Shown: positions 12,299-25,214, counted from the stretch's first letter. The stretch is DNA of 64,000 nucleotides from Gordionus sp. m RMFG-2023 (GCF_954871325.1 NC_088779.1:10480846-10544845), one strand, 5' to 3'. Numbers and translations: made by a program. The notes: generated by a model not told the origin, from the letters alone.

Positions 12299-15200
12299 TA
12301 CTATTAATTAGTGTATGAAACTCTTTATAAATAGTCTTTAAATATTCTTGGTTGATTCACAAATATCTATATTGATTTGTGATTTAATTAGTTGAAATGT
12401 AAAATAATATAATTCAAGCAATGCCAATATCCCTTATTTATTTATATTTCTTAATTCATTTCCCCATTTCGGATGTCCTTTATATGGGTTAGGGTTATTC
12501 AACATATATTTATGCATCAAAATCAATTGAATGTAAGAATAATATCTAAAAATGAATTTTGGATACACTGATATAAATAACCAAAAAATTTCAAAATAAA
12601 AAAAGTGATTCTCACATTTATACTTTATTTGCCCAACTCTATTTATTAAATTTCAATAATAAATTAATTTTTTAAAAGCCAAATTTTGACTTTGGACGCA
12701 TTCCCTAAAAATTTAAAAATTTTATCTTTTAAAAATTCTTTATACTATGCCAAATAAATGGTGATTTTTCTTCTTAGCATTAAATATCATATGGATATAC
12801 TTTTTACCTCAAAATATTCCTTATATTAAATCAGAAGGTTTAAAAATTTATAGATTGACAAAAAATTATCAAAGATTAATAATATTACAATTACACTTCA
12901 AAAAAAATACTCATAAAAAAATAACATATTGTTTAGTTAAATTAAGCTACCGACCCAGGTTAAGAAAAATTTTATTGTAATATAATTTTTAAAATTTGAT
13001 GAATTTAAATTTTTATTTAAACATAAACAAAATATGTAAAGGAAGTTAACAGTCTCTTTACTAACCTAAAATTTATTATCAGTTATAATTATAGTACATT
13101 TGGTTTATCTATTTATATTATTAAAATAGTTTAATGTTTAAATTCTATAACATTATAGAGTAAGGTTTAAACGGTAAAACTAGCCTTCTAACATAATGAA
13201 ATAAATATAGATGTTAATGTTAAAGTCTTATATTTAAATATACTGAACATTCAATATATGGTAAAAGTTTCAGTTAGCTCAAAAATAGTATTTTTACTTT
13301 TTATAATCATAAAATAAAAATTTTTTTAAGGATTTTCTTATAAAAAATATATTAAATTATTTGTTGATTGTTAAATAAGATATGTATTTAATTTTATTAC
13401 TTTAGATCCAAAATTGTTGCTTTATCCCATAAGGTTTTATGAAATATTAATCTCTTCTAAAAGATACGCAATAATTATAATTAATACATAATTAAATAGG
13501 ACTATTAAGTAATTTATAATTTAGCAATATATGATCATTAAATTTTTGTAGAAAAATAAATTTTAAAAATTAGGAAGAAAATTTATATATGATATTTATT
13601 AATTATTTAACAAAACATTAATAAGTTCAAAATAATATATTTTTTAATATATTTTTTTCAAATAATTTTCAAAAATATTTATATTCGTTAAAAATTTTTT
13701 TTTAATAAAATACAGAAATTTAAATCCTAAGACAAATTTATATGCATGCTAATTAATTATTGCTAAATAATAATTAACCAAGTTTTGGAAAAGATTTAGA
13801 TAAGTGTAATGGAAAATTATATAAATAAAACCAAATATTTGACATTAAATAAAAAATTAATTCAATTCAAAAATTTGATCAAATTAATATATTTTTTAAT
13901 TAATAAAAGGGATAGTGAACCATTTAAAAAATTCTTCTTAAAATTTTTTTTTTTAAAAAAATCAAAATCAAAATTTGAATTTAAAATAAATAGTTTATTT
14001 CAGACGAATAATAAAAATAAATTGAACTTATATTTTAATTAAATATAATCAATTAATAAAATAATTGGGATATGGAATCCATGGGAATTTGGAGTATCTC
14101 AATTCTATATAATTTACTTAGGGGCTATTTTAGAAATCTTATTTGACCAGAAATGGCGGGCATCTAATGTTTTTACAATAATTATAAAAATTAGTGTATA
14201 ATTGTGATAAAAAAATTACAATTTATTAAATGATGTGTTAATGGGTAATGTTTAAACATATAGCCAAGGTAAAACTAAATTCCTGGTCGGTGAGTTCCAA
14301 GCCACTACAGAAATATTGATAGTGATAATATACTTATATAAAATTTAAATGATTGCTGAATGCCTTTTACGATAAAATTTGGCGTATTTTTTTAGGGGGG
14401 GGGGGTGAATACATCATCTTGTATTAACTTATGAGGGGATAGAATGCTCTGATTTAGTATACATATAAAGGCATTTAAAAATAATATATAGGCAAATATT
14501 ATATGGCAATTGGTGGCAATTTCGATTTAAAAGAAATAAGAAGCAGAATCGAACGAATGACTGTGTAAAATATTTAAATTAATGTGCAATTGAAGATTTA
14601 AATCAAGAAATTTATATTTTAATATTTTCGAGTTATAATCTTAAAATAAAATACTATAAAACCAGTTAACACAAGATATATGGTGAGTAAAGGCATACCA
14701 GATATTTACTGACAGGGAACTTCTAACTCAAAAAATTAAAGTTCGTGCAATGATTTAAATTAAATTTTATAATTTAAGAATTGATGTTGAATTTGTTCAA
14801 TTAAATCGACTTTTAAACCTCTTTTATTTTCAAAATATTCCCAGCCTTACCATTTCCCCCCTTTGTAATTTTTTTAGGTTAATATTTAAAAACCAATTCC
14901 ACCTGAACTTCAATCTGAATCGTTTAAACTCAATTGCAACTTGAATCCTGCTAAAATTTTAAATAATGTTTTTATCCAAGGGTATAAACCGCTTGTAAAC
15001 TACCCATTTAAAATGTTTTATAGTTAAAATTTCAATTTTGAGTCAATTTTGGCTTATTTTTTCAAAATACTAATTTAGTCTCTAAAATTAATATATGCTT
15101 TGTAAAATTTAAAACTTATTTTAAATATTTCAATATTTATTACTTTATAATACTATTCGAAAAAAAAGACTAAAAAAAATTAACAATTTAATCGATAAGT

Positions 15201-15343
15201 ATATTATGATTTATTTGATATTAAAAAATGCTTTTATTTTTAACTTTATAGAATTTTTAAATATATACCAATAAATTACACCTGTATACTAAAATAAAAA
15301 TCATGAGACAAGTGTACAAAAATAATTTTTTAAAAAAAATACA
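12299..15343. other. AT-rich stretch with no recognised gene
   Basis: A 77-codon plus-strand frame at 13809-14042 consists mostly of K, N, F, L and I and looks like chance. A run of 11 G lies at 14395-14405. The block GGGATATGGAATCCATGGG near 14067 recalls the GGGATTCGGAATCC ends of the 19593 foldback, but is too short to assign. Confidence 0.5.
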
Positions 15344-15470
15344 TAATGATAAACAGCTCAATTTTTTTTATAAGGGCTAGCACAATATTTTAGACCAACA
15401 AAATTACCCAAGCCTGAAAATTTTTCTCATAGATTTAAAATAGGTAAAATCGAACCATTTAACAACACTA
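15344..15470. mobile_element. TAGTGTTGTTAAA foldback MITE, short copy
   Basis: The right end CCATTTAACAACACTA is the family terminus, and the left end reads TAATGATAAACAGCTCA. The interior carries the family's GCACAATATTTTAG segment and the phrase AAGCCTGAAAATTTTTCTCATAGAT. It is shorter than the other copies and lies back to back with the next one. Confidence 0.55.
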
Positions 15471-15474
15471 ATAT

Positions 15475-15745
15475 TAGTGATGTTGTTTGTTAAACGGCTA
15501 TATTTAAACCTTTTAAAAACAGCTAACTTAATATTTTATCCAGAAAAATATTTCACAGTCTCAAGATTTTGCTTATAGATGGCTTAAAGGTTTGGACATC
15601 TAATAGCGAAATATAATGGTTAAGGCAATATTTCTCTGGCTAAAATATTAAGATAGACGTTTTTAAAAAGCGAAATCTAGTGTTTAAGGCAATATTTCTC
15701 TGGCTAAAATATTAGGATAGCGGTTTTTAAAAATCGGATGCGAGC
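15475..15745. mobile_element. TAGTGTTGTTAAA foldback MITE with internal duplication
   Basis: It begins TAGTGATGTTGTTTGTTAAACGGC, four bases after the preceding copy. A ~66-base segment containing AAGGCAATATTTCTCTGGCT and ending GTTTTTAAAAA is present twice in tandem in the right half (near 15604-15735). The terminal AACAACACTA at the right has decayed. The internal duplication makes this copy longer than its relatives. Confidence 0.5.
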
Positions 15746-16286
15746 CAGAAATAATAACTTATAAAAGATGGAAGTTTTTCACATTTAAAATTATTTATTT
15801 TTAAAAGGCACGATATTTTTCCTTTCAAGTTTAGAATTTCATTTTCAATTTTTTGGATAATGAATGGTAAATCATGTTAACAATTTTTTCCCAATAAAAA
15901 ATTTTGTTTTAAAAGAAAAATTTCTCTACATTTCCTCTTCGTTGATTTTCATTTTATTCCCTCCAAAAAATAAAAAAAAAATTTGGAAAATTAATTTAGA
16001 AAAAGGGAAAAAAAATTAACCTTTAGATTTTTTACTAGGCTAGAAATTATTTGAATTGATAAATTTCAAATTCAGAAAGCGAAAAAATTATACAATTTAT
16101 ATTTTGCAAATGGCTAAATATGTAAATTAAATATATATTTATTCCACTTGAATGAAAGGATATAAATAAATTAGATTAGAATAATAAATACTTCTAAAAA
16201 AACTGTTAGCAAATGTTGGAAATCAGAATAAGTAGTGTAGTGCTTGAAAAATTATCTGAAATTTTTAGAAGAGGTGATGTATACAT
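15746..16286. other. AT-rich stretch with no feature seen
   Basis: Only low-complexity AT-rich sequence is visible. Confidence 0.5.
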
Positions 16287-16852
16287 TAGTGATCTGCATC
16301 GGGCCTAATTTTTCAAGCCCGGCCCGGCTCGAAATTCTTTTAAAAAGTTTTGCCGACCCGGCCCGAACCCGAAATTTTATTAAAAAGTTTTGCCGGCCCG
16401 GCCCGAAATTTATTATTAATAATTTGCCAGCCCGGCCAGGCCCGAATTTATTTAAATATAGAAATTAATTTTTATAATTACTTAGAATAAAAGACATATG
16501 TTATATAGAGTTTAGTTTCAATAAATTAAATAAAAAATTTTTATTTTACATAAAAAATTCAATATAAAATTGTTAAATTTAGATATATTTAATAAAATTT
16601 CCAAGGTTTGACCTGACCCGGCCCGAAATTTTTTTAAAAATATTAGGCCCGGCCCGAAATTTTTGTAAAAATATTAAGCCCGGCCCGATATTTTTTTAAA
16701 ATTATTAGGCCAGGCCCAAAATTTTTTTAAAATTATTAGGCCCGGCCAGACCCAAAATTTTTTTAAAAATATTAGGCCCGGCCCGGCCCGAACCCGATTA
16801 TTAAATTGAATTAGGCCCGAGTCCTGCCCGGGCCTAACTTTGCAGATCTCTA
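16287..16852. mobile_element. GGCCCGG-type hAT MITE (family B), longest copy
   Basis: It starts TAGTGATCTGCATCGGGCC and ends ACTTTGCAGATCTCTA. The flanking octamers GTATACAT and GTACACAT are an 8-base target duplication with one difference, the hAT signature. Both ends carry alternating GGCCCGGCCCG and AAATTTTTTTAAAA blocks (about three on the left, five on the right). These flank an AT-rich centre containing AAAAGACATATGTTATAT, which is shared with the copies at 55023-55421 and 56281-56664. Two short frames across the arrays are artefacts of the repeats. Confidence 0.85.
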
Positions 16853-18409
16853 GTACACATACTGGCATACATCTCATGCAAAATCAGATTTTTAAACAAC
16901 AGGCTCTTAAAATTGAAATCAATCGACAAAATCATTCATTGATAATTTCGAAAATCTCACTTTATCAAATTATTCCAGTATGAGAATAGGGCCTAATATT
17001 CTATAAATTAGAGACAATATTTTTCAGACATTATAGATATACATTGCCCTGATATCCAATATTATCTATAAAATAAACATCGATTAAAGAAATATCACCT
17101 AAAATAGGTTTATAATTTATTCTTTTATGAATCTAGTATTATACATGAAAAGAACAAGGCGGGATAATCAATTGTAAGTGTAAGTTTTATCTATAGATCC
17201 AATTTATGTTTTAGATATGATGTGCAGAGTATAAATTTATTATTCCTTTTATTTTATAGCAATGTAATGCTTTTTTTTCAAAAAAATTTAAAACAATGTT
17301 GGCAAAGTAAATTCAAATTCTTTGTAAATATTCAAATCCAGGGGCAATATAAAAATCTATTAATTATTATTTTTTAATATGAAAATTAAAAAGTTCAAAT
17401 TTTTCCCACATACGCAATAAGGATTAACTTACTTACTCTTTTATAAATTAGATTTTTACAGCAACCGCCCTCTTTATTTTATACCATTATTTTGATGGTT
17501 TTTTTATAATGATAATAATTAAATGCAATATATCATTTTCATAAATTCATTATATGACTTGGAAGTCATCCGGGAAATTAAGCAAGGGGATTTTAAGGTC
17601 CTATTAAAAATTTATTCTACTGGGAAGAGAATAATAAATAATCTTTCATTATTTTATTAACATTATATTAGAATAAACTTTATTTTTATTTGCATGTCTT
17701 TATAGTCCTATTTTTTTAATTTGTCATTATTTAGGATTATTAAAATGAAAATTTAAAAGAAAACGATTATTATATAGTTCAAGTTGTTATTTTTAAAATC
17801 TAAAATATGTTGCTAAGGACAATCAATAATGACTTTTATTTGTATTAATTTTTAATTTTTAATTTTACTTTTATAGTTATATATTGTAATTAAGTCCAAT
17901 GGCTTACTTATTATATTTAAAAAAAATATCGAATCCATATCTTTCCAAAAAAAAATGGAACTCGGTATAAAATCGATTTTTTTTTACAATTGAGGTTCGC
18001 GATCGCCATTTCTATCTTATTTATACCGATAAAAAAATATAGAGATTTTTTCATTTAATCGCTTATAAAGTGTAAATTTCCTTTTTGATTTTATTTAAAT
18101 TGCAAAGAGAAATAAATAATTTGAAAATATTGCGAAAAATTAAAATTTTTAAATTCTATTTTTAAACAAAATGGTAGTAATAATGTAATTATACATCTTT
18201 AATCGAAAATTAATCCTTCCCTATTTTAATTGGTTTTTAAAAAGGATATCCAATACTATATCCAACAAACTAGCATGTTTAAATTATATTTTAGAATTAG
18301 CGATTTTCAATGCAATAAAAAGTGTTACAGGCGTTAATCACTGAAAAGCTTTATTGACACAAAATATAGTTTATATTGTCAATTTAACAAAAATTAAAAG
18401 GCGTTGAAA
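16853..18409. other. AT-rich stretch with no recognised gene
   Basis: I found no repeat copy or coding block. The sequence near 17540-17600 has slightly higher complexity but no recognisable product. Confidence 0.5.
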
Positions 18410-19100
18410 TAGCATCTGAATTGGGCATTCAGTCCCTGAAGATGATAAGGGTTGATATACGATGGGTGTCTAGCAGTCTTTGCTAAGTCAATTTGGAATA
18501 ACTAAGAAACTCTCTATACGGATTTCAAAAATTGAGCAAATTCTAGCATAAGGAAAAATTTAATGGGCTGTCCATCCTATTAGAAGGTAGTAAATTCTTT
18601 TTAGATCTCGCGATATATGATATTCTATTTGAATTATCCAATCCTCTCTGAAGCTTCAATCAAGAACAATCAGTTTATCTAAAGCTGAAAAATCAATAAA
18701 GCAAATGATTTATGTTCTAAAATCGTTTAAGGATATGCCTGGTATGTTCTAAATCTATCTTATAATTTCTAAATAAATGTTTAATTAGCATTTCTAAAGG
18801 AGAACATATTAGCTCAAGAAGCTGATAAATTGATAATCTAGTATCAATGGAAATCAATTCATTAATGACTCAATATACAATATGCAAAATATCTTAATGG
18901 ATGATAATTCCAATAACTCTACTAATTAAAAATACTATATAAATTATACAGTTTTATCTATTCAGCTAACTTATTATATGGATAGAAAACGATAACGGGC
19001 TAGCTGACCCTCAAATTCGTTATGGGGAAAAGCAAATTAAACGACTTTATTTCCAATTGAGCTCAATGTAGATACCGCAATAAATGGGATGAGGCAATCT
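18410..19100 (+). pseudogene. Decayed hAT-like transposase (ZMYM/zf862-like group)
   Basis: No long frame survives, but three short plus-strand blocks in the expected order resemble the C-terminal half of the hAT-related transposases found in ZMYM- and ZNF862-like proteins. The first, near 18450, reads LKMIRVDIRW and fits the position of the conserved TRW block. The second, near 18615-18700, reads IYDILFELSNPL followed by SFNQEQ and fits the 'ILxxLSxLxxxFQxE' region. The third, near 19020, reads RYGEKQIKRLYF and fits the 'GxxEIxxLxxHF' region. Several frameshifts and stops separate them. The match is by eye and modest; no terminal repeats were found. Confidence 0.35.
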
Positions 19101-19592
19101 AGTGTTTATAAAAATGAAAGTAATAAATGCTTCCTCAGTAAGTTGATCTATATATTAATAGGTGACCGTAATTCACAGGTCTGCATTCTGCAAACAATAA
19201 CCAATCAGGAATTGAGTGGATAACGTTATTAATAATATTTAAAAAGAATGGCTATGGCGAATATTGTGGTTTTTTCACTTTCGTTAATGTATTTTTATAT
19301 ATGTCATCTCTTACATAATAAAAGCCTTGTCTTTTTTGTCATATATGATAATCTTTTATAAAGATACTATGTATTTATATGAATTCAATATATTTTCAAT
19401 TCTTTAAATATTTGATTTGGGCAAAAAAAATCCTCGGCAATATACAAGACTAATTCTTAAAATCTTGTTTTTTTCTCATTGGAAATATCTGAAGTATATT
19501 TTTTGGTAAAATTTTTAATATTATTTCATGTATAAAATTTTATTAATGTATCAAGCAGGAAGACATTTATTAGGTCATAAATTTCAAATACA

Positions 19593-19995
19593 TATATATG
19601 TCGTATGGGGATTCGGAATCCGTTGGGATTCGGAATCTCTTGATTTTAAATCCTTTACAGAGGGCGATTTAAAAAATTTTAAAATTCGGTTTAATCGGAA
19701 ATGTATTTTAGCATGTGTAGAGTATTTACCCTAGAAATTTCAGCCAATTTCAGCCATAGACATTTTAGTATTTTTTAATTTATATGAAAAATCCACATAA
19801 AAATTAATATAAATTAGAAGTAGTTCTAAAGTTTGGCAAAATTGGCTGAAATTATAGGGTAAATACTCTACACATGCCAGAATACATTTCCATCGGATTT
19901 TAAAATTTTTTAAATCGCCCTAGGTAAAGGATTTTTAAATCAAGAGATTCCGAATCCCCACGGATTCCGAATCCCCATACGACATATATATAAAT
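19593..19995. mobile_element. Foldback MITE with ~165-base inverted arms
   Basis: The left arm (about 19593-19756) and right arm (about 19840-19995) are near-perfect inverted copies around a loop of less than 100 bases. The outer ends read TATATATGTCGTATGGGG, followed by two copies of GGGATTCGGAATC. The inner part carries GTAGAGTATTTACCCTA and TTTCAGCCAATT. A 68-codon frame at 19528-19734 lies mostly within the left arm and is not a gene. The transcript of either strand would form one long hairpin. Confidence 0.85.
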
Positions 19996-20321
19996 TTATT
20001 CAAATGATTTGTTATTGTGCACATAAAATATTTTTAGATATTATGAAATCGACGAGTAGATAACCCGTCAAGAAAGACTAGTGATTCCGAATTTTCTCCT
20101 TTATTTGATGTATGAATCAGATATTTTCTTATCTAATGAGGTTGTGAGTCACAAATTTATTTTATTGTCGAAAGGCAAGTCCTAAATTTTCGTTAATTTT
20201 TATTAAATATAAATTTAGTATTTACAATAATAACAAATAATTGAAACATATTTGTAAATATAATAATAAGAAAATTTTTTCAGATATTAAGAAATCGATA
20301 TAATAAATAATCTAATATATA

Positions 20322-20388
20322 TAATCTCCATAATCATAACACGATCGTTTTCGTATCTCCCTAATGTATTTTAAATTTAAGGAGACTA
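20322..20388. repeat. Short TAATCTCC repeat, copy 2
   Basis: The block TAATCTCCATAATC, GATCGTTTTCGTA, CCCTAATGTATTTTAAATT, AAGGAGACTA matches copy 1 at 595-699 in order and spacing, minus about 38 central bases. On the minus strand it follows the tRNA-like head at 20411-20480 at a distance of about 20 bases, so the two together could be one SINE. Confidence 0.5.
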
Positions 20389-20410
20389 CATAGTGTAATG
20401 TTAATTTTTT

Positions 20411-20480
20411 GCTCTCTACGAGAATCGAACTCGAGCCTCCCGTTTCAAAGGCATATGCTTTACCGTATGCACCAACTAGA
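20411..20480 (-). repeat. tRNA-like sequence, probable SINE head or tRNA relic
   Basis: Read on the minus strand, the sequence has an A-box-like TAGTTGGTGCATACGG and a B-box GAGTTCGATTCTC within a TCGAGTTCGATTCTCG stem-loop. It ends TAGAGAGC, like the 3' acceptor strand of a tRNA. The 5' acceptor strand that should pair with that end is absent, and the anticodon arm (around CCTTTGAAACGG) pairs poorly. It is therefore not a functional tRNA gene. It differs from the three-copy SINE family at 25, 36 and 46 kb. Confidence 0.5.
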
Positions 20481-20514
20481 ATATAAATAAATTTGAAATA
20501 TTAATTATACATGT

Positions 20515-20947
20515 TGAAGGGTAATTATTTAGTTTGTGTGTATGGTATAAAATAACTTTATTAATAAATTTTATATAAATATTAAAATTTAAGAGTAAAA
20601 GAGGTAAAATTGTTGCAATGTATACTGTGAGCATGTATTAGAAATATCAAAATTTAAAAATGTGATGGAAATCATATTGAATAAAATTTAAAATAGAGGT
20701 GCTTTAAGATTTTTGAATTTTAAATATGGGTTATAGATTGGTCTGAAATTTTTTTGCAGACTTAGCCAGGCCTGATCAAAAAACCATGGGCTGAAGGGTA
20801 ATTATTTAGTTTGTGTATATGGTATTAAATATACTTTATTAATTAATAAATTTTATATAAATATTAAAATTTAAGAGTAAAAAAGGTAAAATTGTTGCAA
20901 TGTATACTGTGAGCATGTATTAGAAATATCAAAATTTAAAAATGTGA
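20515..20947. repeat. Direct duplication of a ~150-base segment
   Basis: The segment at about 20515-20664 recurs at 20792-20947 in the same orientation, with very few changes. Both start TGAAGGGTAATTATTTAGTT and contain AAATTGTTGCAATGTATACT. The ~127 bases between them include a TTTTTTTGCAG...CCTGATCAAAA motif that reappears near 21089-21125. A longer tandem arrangement may therefore have decayed here. Confidence 0.85.
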
Positions 20948-21834
20948 CAGATTTAATTCTTATAAACCCCTTACATCAGACCTATTTTTCTGGATCAAAA
21001 TAAATTATTTGGGTTTTACTGGGCTTGGGAAATATTTTTCACCATTAATATGGACTTGGACATAGCTTGAGACATTGTCCCAAAACAAATTTTTTTGCAG
21101 GCCTGGGCTTGACCTGATCAAAATACCAATCTGAATTTTGATTGTATTTTTAAATTCATTATGATTATTTAAATATTTTATTTCAGTTCTTAACTACCAA
21201 AATTATTATGATCTTTCATTGGGCTTGGAAGAATTTTTCATAATTAATATGGCTTTGGACTTTGCCTGGGAATTTTTTTTAATATTAAATATTAGGTATA
21301 AGTAATCAGTAATATTTAATAAATAATATTGGTATTATCAAGTAAATGCTTTAAATTTATTTTTACTCAAACCATAGCACTTAGTTTTAATGGATTAAAC
21401 CTGGCATGAAGGGATGAGGGGGTAAGAAGAATAAAAATTGGATATTATTTTCAAATAACAGGTAACATGCATAAAAATAAGAAGAAAATTTTCCTTTCCC
21501 GTCATTTTTGACAGGCTATTTACTAGTATATTTATAAATACTTTCAATTATATTTTCATATTGAAGGTAATTGTTAAGGAATCACCTCTGCTTGTTATTT
21601 TATAGTAATATATTTTTAAAAATACAATTATGAGATACATTCTTTATATTTTTTTCAATATATTTCAATTTTTATATAACTTTTTAAATAGCTATTTTAT
21701 ATAATAATATGTTGTATTTTATATGAAATTCTTTGAATATTTTAAAATAAATTTTAAAATCTTTGTCTCAAATTCTTATAAGAACAAAAATTCTCCTCTA
21801 TTTTTGTAACTTTTAGCATGCCTCCTGTTATTTT

Positions 21835-22060
21835 TTTCGGAGTAACCACTTATTCAAAGTTAGCACAAATTTGCTGCTAATTATAGCTGTATTTATTTTT
21901 GTATTATCCGCGGCGAATTCGCGAAAACTGTTAATAAGGGCTTACCCTGCGTACACAGTTAGCCCGAATTTATGGCAAAGTATATAAAATATGCCTTATT
22001 TTGGTATATTTTAATATAATTCGCCGCGAATTCCCACTAATTATGAATGTACGGTAATAG
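21835..22060. repeat. Imperfect inverted repeat with GCGAATTCGC core
   Basis: ATCCGCGGCGAATTCGCG at about 21908 faces AATTCGCCGCGAATTCCC at about 22018, an inverted pair about 110 bases apart. GTTAGCACAAATTTGCTGC and CAGTTAGCCCGAATTTATGG form a weaker direct pair. The right edge carries ATGTACGGTAATA (22047-22059), whose complement occurs at 31066-31078 beside another hAT relic. It is probably the remains of a DNA element, but no target duplication was found. Confidence 0.4.
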
Positions 22061-24853
22061 CATGCCCCCGCCACAAATTTTTTGATTAAAACACTGAAAA
22101 TTAGTTACATAACTCATTTCTCTTAATTCTGGAATATTAAAACGATATAACAAATTAATTGAACTAAGATATCCTTTAAAAAACGGTCACTATTAGATCA
22201 AGAATTCATTAAATTTATTCATACATTAATTTCCCTGAAATCTCAATCATATTGTGAGAGAATTAAGGTATTAAACATTTAAGGAGAATTTTACGATGTT
22301 TCAAAATAAAAAAAAGAAGATATGATATGAGTTATATTCTAAAGACACTTACCCAACCGTTAACCTTCACTAATCTAGTTGAAAGTGTAGCTTTAACTTA
22401 ACAGAATGACGATAATTTAAAACTTATATATATATATTAATATAATATAATGTTAGAATATAACTTAAAATATGCGGGCTTTTCATTACATTGACACTGA
22501 ATTTGTATTGTAAATGTATACTCAATAATTTTAATATATTTTTTTTAAATAGGACTTTTTAAAATATTTTTTAATAAAGAAAGAAAAATTTCCTTAAAGA
22601 AAGAAACTCATATCATGAATATTTATAATAAAAAATCAAATATATTTTATTTTCTACTTAACTAAACTAACTTTTTATATTGTTTTAATATTAAATGGTA
22701 AAAAAATTGGAAGATTTTTATCTATTTCACATAATATGTATTATAATATTATTCAAACAATTTTTTTTATATTATAATCTTTACTTAAAATTTACTTCAA
22801 ACTTAGGAGTTAAAATTAAACAGAGGTTTGCATAAATTTATTAAGAATATATACATATATTTTTATTTTTAACTTTATAGTCTATATTAAAAATCAAAAA
22901 TTTTATAGCAAAATGAAATCTTTACATGTTAAGCTTTATAGTCAAATTTAAAAAAAAAATTATTAATACATATACCAATATCCTTTTGATTTTTCATTAT
23001 TTATATTTTCCCCCCCTATTTTTCAAATTAGATATTCTTTTTAGTACAAAAAAATATCCATTCATTTAAATAAAATTAAAAAATTGATTTTTAAATATAA
23101 AAAAAGAGGTTATTTATATTTATAATTCTATATTTAAAAAAAACAATGAATGTTAACTTGAGAATTGTTATATGATTCATATTTTTTTTTTGAAAAGATG
23201 ATGTAAATATTAAAGAAGGGTAATGCATAATATTTTTATAAAATTTTTAGGAAAAAAGAATTTAAAAAAAATAAATTCTAAAAGGATAAAGCGGCTAATA
23301 TTATAAGAATATGAATACTCTTTTTTGCATTGATTAAGTAAATTGGTCCTCATGTAACTAACATGGCCCACAATAATTCCCTGGAAAAATTCCCCTATTA
23401 ATTTTTCAAAATAACCCTCGGCCCTTCTCAGAAAAAAAAATAATTAGAGGTTTTTTCAGGGAATTATCTTTTCTTACTATTTATTATAGGGCCACTCGTT
23501 AGTGGTTATGGGGGAGAAGGGGGGGGGGGTATTTTTTAAAAATATAAAGAGAAGTTGGACCACGTTTAGTCGGATTGTGAGATTTTTATGATAACTCAAT
23601 ATATTATTATATTTAGTAAATCATTATCTCTCTGTAGCCTAAATAGCTGTTTGGTGTTAAAATATTTGATGACACATATGACCATACATATAATATACAT
23701 CATAAATTCAACTAACTAAAAATAATAATTTTTTAAAAAAACATAAATATAGTAAGGGGAAAAATTTAATTTATTTTTGGTAAAAAATGAAACTTATTAA
23801 AAGCTTTTGATAATGTATGTATATTCACGTAATGTTTTGACAACAATTCATAAAGTTTAAACTCACATATTTTAGTCAGAATGATAAGCCTAAATGTTAA
23901 CAGTTACATTTAGTAGTTATATTTTTTAATATATATAATTAATTTATTAAATAAAAACATTTTTCATGATGATGATAAATATATAGAGGATAGAAATAAC
24001 AGAGATTAAAAATGATATATTATACTTGCTAAGTATTTTGAAAATCAAATATTTTTGTTTTACAAATGCTTATTCTTTATATTATTTACTTGGAGCAAAT
24101 ATCGTTTATAAAAATGGATAGGCCAAAAGAAAAGATATTGAAAATCAACTTATTCTAAAAAATTAAAATGCATATAAATTATAGAAGAAATCCAAAGTCA
24201 TTTAGTAAATTTAATAGATAATGTTTATTAGAGGCAGGGATTTGTTACAAGGGAAACTAAAAACTAGTTACCAACCAATCTATAGAATTCATTATCCTGA
24301 CAAAACCTTTATTCCACATTGCTATTCCTATCGTGTTACCTTGTTTAGAATGTAAACTATTCCTTGCGCTTTTATCTCTTAAGCCACACTCTTAGAAGTA
24401 ATATACACACTAAATAGACACATGGTACACAAATTCTATCTGAATATCTATTTAAAATATTAAATCTATTCTCTATCATTGTCTATTGATCATCTAAGAT
24501 TTGGTTGATCTAAAATTTGAAATGTGCGATACAATGCACAATTTTCTAGAGGAAGATGCTGATGATGATTTAAAAAAAGGATCACATAAGGCAGTAGAAA
24601 TAATGTTATAGGGAAAAAAAGATTATATATTAATGAGTTCATAATTAACTAGAATCTTCTATCTGTAAAAAGGAGAACGCTTGACCTCGAGAAGGACCAG
24701 AAAGCATAATTCTGATGACAAACGGGATCTCTGGTTCGGTTAAAGTGATATTAGGTTATTTTCTTTGTAAATAAGTTTATGGGATATGGGAAAGCTAAAT
24801 ACCGTCGTTCCCATATATATAAAACTGCTTCATAATATCAGCTTAATATTAAT
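22061..24853. other. AT-rich stretch with no recognised gene
   Basis: It is mostly A/T low complexity, with a run of 11 G at 23519-23529. The stretch 24240-24380 is of higher complexity, but I could not recognise any product in it. Confidence 0.5.
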
Positions 24854-25109
24854 CAGAGACCTGAAGGCCCGGCCCTAAGCCCGGATTTTAAATTTTTAAA
24901 ATATACCCGGGCCGGGCCTGAAAATTTTTTTTAAAAAAAATCCAGGCCGGGCTCCCAATATATTTTTTTTAAATATCCGGGCCGGGCCTAAAATTTTTAA
25001 ACCCGGGCCTGGCCGTAAAAAATTTTTGAAAAAAAAATCCGGGCCGGGTCGGGCCAAAAATTTTTTAATCTGGGTCGGGCCATACAAATGGTACCTTTGC
25101 AGGTCTCTG
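24854..25109. mobile_element. GGCCCGG-type hAT MITE (family A), complete short copy
   Basis: The left end is CAGAGACCTGAAGGCCCGG and the right end GGTACCTTTGCAGGTCTCTG. Identical octamers ATATTAAT lie directly outside both ends, a clean hAT-type target duplication. The interior is little more than alternating GGCCGGGCC and AAATTTTTTTTAAAA blocks. The ends match those of the transposase-bearing element at 58799-60648, which is the likely parent type. An 81-codon frame across it is an artefact. Confidence 0.9.
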
Positions 25110-25214
25110 ATATTAATTATAGCATAGTTAACATATAGCAATACTAAACAAGAAACAAAATTTGCTAAACAGCGATCATTTATTTTAAAATCTATTAAGG
25201 ACCCATTTTTATAT

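Noticed and set aside
13809-14042. 77-codon plus frame as a host gene
   Set aside because: It is made almost wholly of K, N, F, L and I codons in AT-rich DNA and shows no domain; it is expected by chance at this composition.
19528-19734. 68-codon frame
   Set aside because: It lies mostly within one arm of the 19593-19995 foldback element and has no other support.
24896-25141. Short open frames across GGCCCGG arrays (also 73-273, 16244-16468, 16674-16877, 55066-55248, 58760-59044)
   Set aside because: They encode repetitive RPGP/FFKK-type peptides that arise whenever GGCCCGG and poly-A/T blocks alternate, and they coincide with MITE ends, not genes.
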